64,000 nucleotides of DNA from Edolisoma coerulescens (taxonomy: Eukaryota > Chordata > Aves > Passeriformes > Campephagidae): NCBI GenBank assembly GCA_013397115.1, contig VWZW01002585.1, positions 271,244-335,243 on the forward strand. The letters are read 5' to 3'. A model generated the notes under the pieces. That model had not been told where the DNA came from and ran no database searches. It worked only from the letters and a program-made list of their open reading frames with translations. A program made the position numbers and the translations under genes. Below, piece by piece: positions 1 to 11,400 of the stretch (its first letter is position 1; each line of letters starts with the position of its first letter).

Positions 1-2185
1 ATTGTATTGTAACACGATGTTTGCCATAAGCACACTGGTTCAGAAGGTTTTGAGTAAAATGAAGCAGAAGAAAAATAAATCCTTCAGTATGAATGAAAAT
101 TACATTATCTGAAAAATGTTTAAATTAATAAAGCCAAAACGGGGTTTTACCTATCCAGCTGGAAATATTTCCAATTGAAATTTAAGTAAAGCCAAAAATC
201 TACATCATTTTGATAAGTGTCACTGCAGCTCCATGTGTGAAGACAAAAGTTTATTTTTACCAAGCACAGCTGACTGCATTGAGCAATCTGGAAACACTTC
301 AAAAACAAATACAGAATATCCTTCAATTTGAATTATGATACTTTTAGAACACATGTTGTCTTCACAAAAGTTAGTTTAAATGTGTAGTGATGAAGAATTT
401 TTTTTGAATAATGAAACTAAATGAGGGTTACAAAGTTTAAATAACTTGTCAGCTGAAAATGAAAATGTATCTAGTAACATTAAAAACTCCCTTGTATTGC
501 AAATATCCACAAATTTAAGATTAGGCAGCTCTGGACCCATGAAAAAGCAGCAGCATGAACTTCTGAAACTTCCCCTAACTATATTACGTTGCAATTTCTG
601 AAGTTTAACCAGCATTTGACTACAATGGCAGTTGTAGTCAAATACTTTACTCAAAGGCCCTATTACTTATTCAGGTGCCTAATAATGGACATCCAAACCA
701 GAACATTTCAGTCAACTGCATACCAAAATACAACTTGAAAAACAATTACACATATTCTGTACAGTCACATACGCATAACATTGAGTATACTACACCTAAA
801 ACAACAACGTCAGGTAATTAATGAAAAACCCAATTTCAACACTGTTTCTAGTTTTCGACTGTGGCACGTTTGAAAGAAGGTAAGATACCTTATGCCTGAA
901 TCCATGAGTGTTTTTCAGTGCACTGCATGTTCTCCTTTGTAACCTGAACATTTTTCTTTTGCCACCACTGCTTGAATTTGTGGAGTCAATACTGTATCCA
1001 ATATGTATCCATATGTTCCATATGTACAGACTCCATTTCATACTCAAGGAATTACACTGTCTGGGAGAGAAAAAGCCTCCAACAGACTGAATGGATTTCC
1101 AAGCCAATTCCATCCCTTCTAAAAAGGGCTTGACTAACTCTTGGGTCATGCAAGGAGTTTCCTCCACAGAGGGATTTAGACAAAGTGTCCTTAGGTTCTT
1201 CCATCAGCCAAACTCTTCTAATCCAGGTGTTTTCAACAGAATGCAATCCAAATACAAACTCTTGAGCCATGTTGAGTAGAAGAAAGAAAAAACCTAAACC
1301 TCTATTTACCTTCACTAGAAGTTAGGTGAACAAGCAATATGGTAGCATTACAAAACGAGGATGAATCAGTGTTATTCCAAGATTATCTGACAACTGACAT
1401 ACGTACCTCACCTTTCAGAAATGGAAACACATGTTATGAAAATAAATTCTCATTATCTGAACTGCACTGTTATCAGCACTACCTTATCTGCCCCCCTGTG
1501 CTGGGAAAACAGCAGTCACACTACTTTCCTGACTCAGTTCAAACATTTTTAGTCAAAAATCTGATAAAATCCAACAGTGTCCTAAAATGTATTTAAAAAT
1601 GCTAGTTTTGAATATTCACTCCAAGTTACAATGCTCTTTTAAAGGGGCTTTCTTCTTCTACTTCAGTATGTTCCAAATCAAAACTATAAATTAGTTCAAA
1701 GGTAAAAATGTCACACTCAATTAGAAATTGTTCTGGCTTACAGCAATCACCATTCAATGCAATTTATTTCCTTCACATAGGTCAGTTACAGAATTCTGAA
1801 CAATATTAAAATGGTGATGGTAGAAATTCTCAATGGATGTGGCAGGGCATTGTGGTATCTACCAAAATTTGGCTATTTCACCTGTAAAATATCCCAGTGC
1901 AATTTAACGTAAGTACAGTGTTGTCTGTATTTCACAGTAAATATCACTGCTAAGAGCAACTAGTGGCATGCTTCCTACTTGACTAGTCTGAGCATTAGAA
2001 GAGCTTTTATTTCTTCTACATACAGCAGATCTCATTAAAAATGCTGAAGGCCAGACAAAAAGTTCACACAAACCAGACACTCCATTACTGCTGAACGTGT
2101 CAGGACTCACACAAACTTCACAGAGATGCAAAAGCAAATTCCTACTCTGTAACAATGAAGTCAACCTACAACCATTCAAAATTAC
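1..2185 (-). other. PPP4R3A: PPP4R3A intron 14 (partial); last coding exon not in window
   Basis: About 2.2 kb of AT-rich sequence downstream of exon 14. I looked on the minus strand for the expected terminal exon (the acidic VDYPDDDE stretch and the basic C-terminus), which would appear on the plus strand as a run of TCATCATC, and saw nothing like it. The region therefore looks like intron that continues past the left edge. No repeat family was recognised. Reading through the exon 14 donor would give a 94-codon intronic tail ending at 1904. Confidence 0.6.
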
Positions 2186-2412
2186 CTTAGTTGTAATAGC
2201 TGCCATCTGAGATGTGCTTTTAGAAACTGATCCAGGTGAGCCAGGGGACCCCGGAGACCCAGGTGACCCAGGGGATCCAGGCAGATTACTTGCAGATGAC
2301 TGGCTGGTAAGGTTCGATTTTGTACCACTGGAAAAAGAAAGCTTGAAACTGGGGCTCTGACGACCTGAAAGGTTAGTTTTCAGAAGAACTTCCTTTTCTT
2401 CACTCTCTTTCA
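2186..2412 (-). CDS. PPP4R3A: PPP4R3A coding exon 14 (residues 709-784) with GSP repeat
   Basis: A 227-base exon encoding (L)[20 protein letters not shown], then a Ser-rich stretch, then five tandem Gly-Ser-Pro units (residues about 753-768), ending AAITTK. The acceptor is cttttctttccag and the donor is AAG|gtaatttt. The frame stays open into the intron until a stop at 1904-1906. In the family AITTK is followed by GGLVGLVDYP and an acidic run, which is not what the intron encodes, so the exon is ended at the donor. Confidence 0.94.
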
Positions 2413-5400
2413 CTGGAAAGAAAAGAGGAAAAAAAAAAAGGAAAAGTAAAGCATTGAGTGCAACATTTAACTACAAATCACTTCACTGTTTGGGGAAAGG
2501 CTTAATACTTTATGTCTTTATGTGTAACTCAGTTAAGTGAGACTCAGTTACATAGACTTTTTTCCAGACTACTGTACCAGCTACCAGCTGTTGTCACTGG
2601 CCACGAATGAACAGTTTCATTCTACCAATGGTATCACCTGAACATGTGTGTAGAAAAATTCGAGTTATAAACCAATATTACATATATTCAATACATAACA
2701 TTGAATTATAACCCAAATAAAGCACAGAAAAACTTGACTCTCAGCTAAGATTTTAATTCAAATGCTTTAAGAAATCTACAACACATGTTGTATCATTCTG
2801 CTTTTAAAGACAACAAAGATGTTTTAAAGGGTGGTCCACCAAATTTATGTTGCAATTTCAAAATAAATAGATGCAAATCCTTCATTGCAGTAGGACTAAA
2901 TAATACAAGTTACAGCATTCATCTTCTCATCACTTACATTTTTTTCTTTCCATGAATTTACTAATAGGGTCCATAATATCCTCATCATTTTTAGGCTTGT
3001 CAGAAGGGGGCACCACTGCCTCTCCATCTTCCATATCATCCTCATCCGTATTAAACCACATTTCCTCCTCATCCTCCAGGGTTCTTGCATCCCTTCTGTA
3101 CCTGTGGTTTCTCAAAATGGAGCGCATGCTGCAGAACAGTAAGTTTTAAAAGCTTAGATTCAAAAACCAACTCATATTAATAATAAAACTTCTACTCAAC
3201 ACTCAGTGACAGCTTACAGATCCATACATTGCAGAGCAATAAAAACACCAGCAAATCATTCCCTGATGTGAACCTTGGTATTTTCAATGCAAATATCATT
3301 AAAAACTTTTCCATGTAAAGAATCAAATAAAGTACAACTCTGCTAACAGCACTTTCAGACTACTCGATCAGTACAAAATTCTGTAGCACATAAACAGCAC
3401 TATTAAAAGTAATTTTAATAAATCTCACCAAAGTGTTGCATTCAGACTTGGTTTACCAGTCTGCACTGGTAAATAAAAAGTTGTAAAACAAAGAGTTTAG
3501 AAATACAGACTTATTCTCTGAAAACATTTTGTAACCTGTTAGTATTCAGGGTCCAACAAGTTAAAAAAAAAAATCTAACTTAAATACAGCTCCAGTTTTG
3601 AACAAATACATTTAAAAGAAAGCTATCTCTCTCTGCCACATCCACCTGTTACAACTTTTGGTCACTTATCAGTATTTTCCATTTTTCAGAGCCTTAGATA
3701 TGAACTGCTACCTCTCCCTATTTGATCTATTGTCAATGTTGTTTATTTCAGCTCCACCTTACTTTTCTCTTCTCTCACAGAAGCAGTATTATGGTCTTGG
3801 AGCAGAGGGACAGGGATGTGGCCCTTGAAGAATGGGGGAGGAGAAGTGGAAGAGAGGTTGAAAACATTTTCATTGCTAGATGTTGATTTTAGCAGTCAGT
3901 CTCCAACAGCAGCATGAAACTCTTCATGAAGCACTTCACAATTTACTGGATGAAATTTCACATTTTTCATAAAGTCTCTGTTACTGGGATCAAAATGTTA
4001 ATAATAGAACCTAGACATTTGCATTACTGACTGCAGGAAAAAGCCACAAGGTAAAAATTGGAACATTTCAAGCTACTGAATAAAAACACTAAATGTACTT
4101 TTTAATAATAAATCTAGTTATAAGTAAGTTGCTTGCCAGCATTATCATCTGTATCTATACATACTGCATCATTTTGCATTATATTTAAACTCAAGTTCTG
4201 CTAACAGCACAAAACTATGACTTAAGTGGAACTCTAATGAATATCTTTGTGGCCCATGTCAACAAAATGTTGGTCTTCTTCCTTACTGAACCTTCTTTGC
4301 GAAAATACGTAAATGAGTTCTCGTTATTTGTGCATTTTATTATTTCTGGGTTTTCACTTTAAAAATTACATGGACCGTGACAGGACTTGTGCCGCCACTA
4401 CATAAGATGTAAGAAGAAGGTTGAGCTACAGACCTCTTGAAGCTCTATTTTCTGTTGGATAAACTCATGCAGCACAACCACTTAGTTCAACTTAACCCAA
4501 GAAAAAAACTGAAGCTTTACTTGCTATACTGGATGGAACTTACTGAAGAAAGCAGCTGGGTGTTCTTTCCCACACATGCATTAATATAAGTAAGAATCAC
4601 AGCCTTGAATTTCACAGCTGTTTATGTGATAAGCTTAGCTGACATAAACCAAAATAATAATATTTCACTTTTAACACCTCAGTACTCAAAACTGCAGATC
4701 CTGCACATACTCTTGAAAGTACTCAATGTTTTAAAGTAAATCTACACTTACAGTCTCATTTTAATTGTACAAATCTCAAATTTAACTATTAAGAAATCTT
4801 GTGGCAGGAAATAAAAGTCTGAAATTTCAAGATATCCTAGTAGGACTAATCAGAATTAATTTTAATGTGTTTTCAGACTAATTCAAGACAACAGAACAAG
4901 AACAGGTCTTGCTAACCATTCTTAAGAGTTACTCATCTGTTCACACAAGCAGTCACTTTGTTTTAACGAAACTAGACATAAACCAAAAAGAAATGGAGCA
5001 AAAAGGCCTAAACTTCCCATTTTTATACATCTCAACCTTTTAACCTTGGGCAACTGTGTACTAAGGAAGGGAACTTTTGCTCTGGCAAACGGAAGGAGCA
5101 ATTCAAGCTTTGCATCAGATTGCTTTTTACTCCATCAGCAAATCTAATAGGGACAAAAAAGCATTCTCTGAAAATTTCTTTGTCTGTTCTGTTCCTCAGG
5201 CATTTTGATAAAGCCTATCTAAATATCTACTCCCACAGCTAAAATAAAAGGAAATCTGACATGTAAATTTTTGAAGGAAAAATCCATGGAATGGCAATTC
5301 ACAACTGAACAGTCTTTCAAATCAGCAGTGGAAATCTGTTATTTAAACAAACAAACTTGGTAGAGATACTTGGTAGGCTTCCAGCCTCATTAAAGCAGTG

Positions 5401-8400
5401 CACATAAGTTTAAGATGTGATAAATTAGCATTATGACCGGGGGTCCAGCAACTAACGTTTACTGAAAGTTGATTAAAAGTCTGTAGCAACATATTTGAAA
5501 ATCACACTTCTAATCAAGTAAATTCAGCAAGGCTGGAGATGCAAGCAGGAGTCTAAATTATATACATTTCTCAGTAAAAGAGAACAACCCATCAATAGTC
5601 TGATAAGATGATTAAAGCATCAATATACTATTAAGAGCATTTAGTGCATTTTACCTGTCAAGTTTTGGATTATCTTGTCTTTCCCTTTGTTGTTCAAATC
5701 GTAGTTTCAGTCCTTTGAATGTCTGCACATAATCTACATCTTCCAGTGCCTTCCAGTAATTTTCAATTACATGAGCTGTTAATGATTTTATATCTTCCTA
5801 TAGGAAGAAACAAACATAAAGTGACTTATTTTCATTCCAATTAATTTAATTAATATGATATAAAAAGTATCTGAAATGAGAATGCCATAGCAAGCACTGT
5901 ATTAATTAGCTTATGTGAAATGAGTATTATAAGTGTAATTAAAAATCTAGAGCCTCAAATATTTGATTAGCAAAACAGCATCAATTTTCTAGCAGTATCT
6001 CCTTCAAAACATGACAGAACCTAAAGCCTGATAAAAACTATACCAAACCCAATCCTAAAATGTCCTTCCCACTGTAACTTAAAGAGATATTTTTATACTG
6101 ATAAAGTACATGGCGTGCAGTCCTTCAGGAACAGGGTGCTCCAGCAAAGGTCCCCTGTGGGATCAAAAGTCCTGTCAGTGAACCTGCTCCAGGGTGGGCT
6201 CCTCTCTCCACAGGGCCACAGGTCCTGCCAGGAGCCTGCTCCAGCGCGGGCTTCCCGAGGGGTCACCGAGGGGTGCACTTGGGCACCCACCTGCTCTGGC
6301 CTGGGGCCCTCCACAGGCTGCAGCTGGATCTCTGCTCCACCGTGGACCTCCAGTGGGCTACAGGGGGACAGCTGTCTCACCATGGACATCACCATGGGTT
6401 GCAGGGGAATCTGCTCCGACCTGAGCCAGTGGCACGTTCATCTTAGAGCCAGCTGGCACTGGCTCTACTGAAAACAGGGGAAGCTTCCAGCAGCTTCTTT
6501 AGAAGCCACGCCTTTAGCCACTGCCCATCAAAACCTTGCCATGCAAACCCAATGCACCACTGTACAAGTCACAACCACCTATATAGATGAACATTTTTCA
6601 TGGCTTCAAAACCAGTTTTCAATCAACTCTTCCATGATGATCAGGTTATCTTATTCTTGAATTACCTTGAGTCCCAACTCAAAGAAGAAAGAGATGATCA
6701 ACACTAAAGATTTCAAGAGGTGACAATGCCTGGTGACTTACTCCTCCACAACTGTCTGCACCCTACCTTGGCCCCATTTACCACATTTACAGTCTGTACA
6801 TCCAGCATCTTGTCAGAATCTGAATGCAAACAACAGCAAGGGAAGAGTACTGTGTGGACAGCCAAACTGGCATGAATATTTAAGAGCCTCCCCATGGAAG
6901 GAACTTGGTAGCACTCCATTAAAATAATCAAAAGAGATTGGTATCTCTTCTGTGTATTTCCATATTCCATTGAATTGACATTATAGAGAACAGCTAAATT
7001 TGATGGGTTTGTAGCAGTAGTTTCTAATTACATTCCTGTCATAACAAGCCCATCTAATCTGCATGATGAAATTTGATTAGTGCTGCCTTTGCAAATCTGG
7101 GTACTGTGAATACAGTATTAAGAGAATTTAATCTTAAAGTAATGGTACTATTTGAATGTAAGAAAGAACAAGTACAAATGTGTAATAGCGATATAAAACA
7201 AGGTTCATATAAATACAGTATCATATGGTCCCATTATGATAGCATAATTTAGGGCAAAAGCAAAAAGAAAAGTAATCTTGAATTACAAGACTAAACAATA
7301 CAGTAATTATCTTCAGCATATAATAGCACTCACCACTCTGATAAATTCGAACATCTCTATTATAGCAGAGTTCATCAGATTATAACGAGAACCATTATTT
7401 AGAAATGCTTTGACCACGGGTTCAAATAAAAAACTTTTCATTATGTAACGGTTGTAGAATTCATCCTTTAGCCCAATTATCTTTCTCTTGAAACGAAGGG
7501 CACCTGAAACAGATGAGTTGTCAAAAGAGTTTTTAAATTTAAAAGCAAAATTGCAGAAATTACTTAGCATTAGTTAGGGCAATTTACAGCCTCAGTTCAT
7601 ATACAGCAATACGTTCAGTTGTTCTCTGCTTCTCAATAGTCTTGACTATACTGCTGATTACTTACCTGTTCTATCATAAAGAAATCCTTCATCATAACTG
7701 CACAAATGAAACCATCTCTCTTCACTGAAGGATTCATATAGTATTGTTTAACTATACTACTGCTAATATAAAAATCTGTTTTCGATTATTTAAATTACTT
7801 ATAGTAAAGGTAAAACATTTTCTCAGTAAAAGAACTGAGAAATTTGCTTATCATCCCTATTATTAAAATGTTTGATTAGATTTAATTAGTTCTATGTGAT
7901 TAGGATATAAACTATCTAATTTTAAAATTGGTAAACGACATTTTATTCATATACATAGTAAGGCAAAGGCTTGATTTACAACCATTTTAAAGCTCTTTCT
8001 GAAACTCCAAAGTGTAAACAAGTGAGAGAATGTCCATGCATACAGAGAAGGTACAGTATCACCTGGCAGCACATTTTGCTTAGCAACCATGTGTACGGGT
8101 TATTCGGTTACAAAATGTAACAGGTACTTCTTATTGTATGGTACTGCTCAGCCAACTTAAGGCTTTGTTTAACTCTATGTGCACAACAGAATTACAGAGA
8201 AAATCTCTTACTTGCCTCCAGAATTAAGTCACACTGCTTTGACACTACTGAGCTGAGCATACAAGGAACTACCACTGTCTGAAGAGCAGCACACTGAACT
8301 TCTGTGCGGTTTAATGCAGTCGGGTAGTCATAGTTCTAATTAACTACCTCTGATAATTTCTACTAAAAAACCACCAAAACTTACAATGCTTCTCTTAGTA

Positions 8401-11400
8401 TATTCAATACTGACATACCATCTCTTCAATTCCCCTCTCCATTGAGATGAAGCAAAATCCTTCTTTTTTTTAAGATAAAAAGGTATCTATAGCTGCAAAA
8501 TTATTTACTAATAGTAGCTTATATACCTACAATCTAGTATGAGAAACATAGACTGTAACAGTAGAATTTCTGTATTCAGTCAAAAATTGTCATGATCTAT
8601 GAACAGTTTTCTTCCAGCAGAGTGAAGATATGTATCAGTTCACATTCACAAAATTCTAGTTTATTCCTTTGCTTTCAAACTTACACAATGCCAAGAAAGC
8701 GTGCTTTGAGGCCATGAGAACGAGTACCCTGCGCAGGATATCTTTGTTAATAATGTAGTTTTTTATGTGATAGGTATGATGTTCTACACAGAAAGTCAGC
8801 AATTCCAGTATTAATGCCAAGAGCTGGGCTGTCTGAAAATCATCTGTAATGAAACAAAACCAAAATAATTAAACAGATCTGGAATACTGCCTTCAGAAGC
8901 TAACTTCAAATATCCAACTGCACTCCAGCAAACATTTCCAAGTTCTTTAATTTTCCCACAGACATTTTATGGAACATGCTGCAGGATACGTTTAGTCTTT
9001 AGAACAGAAATTGAACAAGCTTGCTATGGATTGAGTATTTTCTATAAATACAGATATAGCAGGAAACTCTCTTAAAATATGAAACCAATTACATTTTTCT
9101 TAAATTGGTGTTTGAAGGTTCAGAGTACAAAACCTAACCCCGACACGAGTAGTCAGGCTTATTTAACCAAATCACATCATGATGTGCACAGATCTAGATC
9201 ATAAACTATTGCCTCACATGCAGTGTCTTGACTAAGTTTTCACCAAAAATGTGATCTATAATGCCTTTTAACTAAAGTACTATGCAAGAAATATCTCGGG
9301 GTCTTTTAATACTTGTAGTAAGAACTGCTGCTAGTAGCCAGCATGAACAGTTACTTCATCACTAATCTCCGCTTTCTTAGTCTGATCTAGAAACAATATC
9401 CTCAAATTCAGCACACCTTCCCAGGGGAAATGTCGGACCATTTCTAGTAACCCTTGACCTTAAAAAAAACATTTAGACACGTTTACAAGTTTATGTCAGT
9501 GAACTGCCCCATGAGTTCCTAAAAATTATACAAGTATTTTAATTTTTGCTAAAACCAAATTAGCAGCAAATGTTGTTCACTTCTTAAATCAGGTCTCTCT
9601 GCTGAGTTTTATGCTTATGCATTATTCAAATGACTAAATAATGAATCAGCATTTTACTTTGAACTATGTATCATAATCTCAGACTCAAATTTTTTAGACA
9701 GAAAATGTCCTTTGACAGTTATTCTAAACATTGACATTTGACAGCCTTGATGTGCCCAAAATCCAGAGTGTCATTACCTTTGCTAGGCTTGTCCTCTGTA
9801 GTATTGGCCAATAAAGGGGCTGTCAGAACATGCATACAATGTTTGTAGAAGAAACCTAAGAACTCTGTCTTTTCTGTTTTCTAAGGAATGAAAAAAAAAA
9901 ATAAATCACACATATCACCAAATATTCTAAAAAAAAAATCAAACGTAATTTCATTTGAAGGTATTTACTTACATTGGCAGTGGCAAGCATATTTTCTGGA
10001 TCAACTAAAGTACGAAGCAAACCCATGAGTAGCACTGCCCCTCCAAGTTCTGGATCTGTGTCACAAATCATGTGTTCTATGATGAGGTTAATGAGTAATA
10101 TATCCTAAGAGGAGGAGGGGAAAAAAATCAATTCAAATGCTACTCCCTTGCACCAAATCTGAAATTAAACAATTTCATTATACAACACGTATCTGTGAAC
10201 AGGTGAACACTCATCTCACCTAAAAGAATTCTTTAAAACAAAGCAGTTCAGTGTCCTGTTACCAAATTCCATACTTCTTTGAAACTAGGGCTCATGTCAT
10301 TCATAGAGTCAGAAATATAAACTAGTAATTTCAAAACCCAGTAATTTCAAAAACAATACACACATTTCTGAGGACTCTCTACTTACATCATCATTCTGCT
10401 GCGCTTCCTGCATGACGAATTCTCGTACCATGGATGGGTTGTATTCAACCAAATATGAGAATATATCAGTGGCTGCACTTCGTACTTGTGCATCATCCAT
10501 ACCCTGGGAAAGTCAAATAAAATCATTTATGTTTTCTTGAAAAGATTAAATGGAACCAGAAAACATACAGCTTTAATTCCTTCTCACAAATCATACCTAA
10601 CTATTGCTAAAACCATATTCTAAAATTAAGTTAACTCTCACTTCTTCTTTGTAGATTTGACAACAGTTGGGCAAAATAAATTTTATGGTTTCCCTGCCCT
10701 TTGATCGATTTCCCTATTTTCTTACTTATTATACCAAAAAGCAAGCAAAGCTAGGAAAGCAAATGAGAAAACAAAAACTGAAGAATGCCACGGCACTTAC
10801 CGATGTCATATTGTAAAAGCTTTTAAAGTTTTACAAAAATACTTTGAACAGTCTGAATCTTAAGCTAGGACAAGCCAAATGAAGCAAACAAAAAGAAAAG
10901 CCCTTGCTGAAGTTTGTGCTGAAGCTACTTTTTTAAAAAAGCCTCCCCTAAGATAAACAAACTTGTTATGAAATAGAATTGAAATGACTTACCAATATGA
11001 CTTCTAGTGCAGGCAGTATGCCCATATTTGACAAAGTTTTGAAAAATGCATCTCTGTTTTGAGGTTGCAGTGTTTGTGAGAATGCACAAAATTCTTTCAG
11101 AAAATTTACCTGAAAACCAGGAATATACTAGTCAGTAATTAAAAAAAAAAAAAAAAGGGATGCATGTGTCACTTTGTGGTAACTGTCACATGTATATTTT
11201 ACAGATTTCTTACCAATTCCTGTCTTTTCTCCTCATCTGTGGCTTCATCTGTTAGTTGTGCAAACAAGTCTGTCAGAAATTTTTCATCTTCCTACAAAAG
11301 CAAAACAATACCATTTGTTTATTTGACAATATCAAAAGGCATCCAAGTATAATATAAAGTTCTTCTAGACCATGCTTCCTGGAATGAAGAGAACATATGT

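Noticed and set aside
6093..6471. Overlapping open frames of 100 and 118 codons on opposite strands
   Set aside because: Both lie wholly inside a GC-rich dispersed repeat and have no recognisable protein features.
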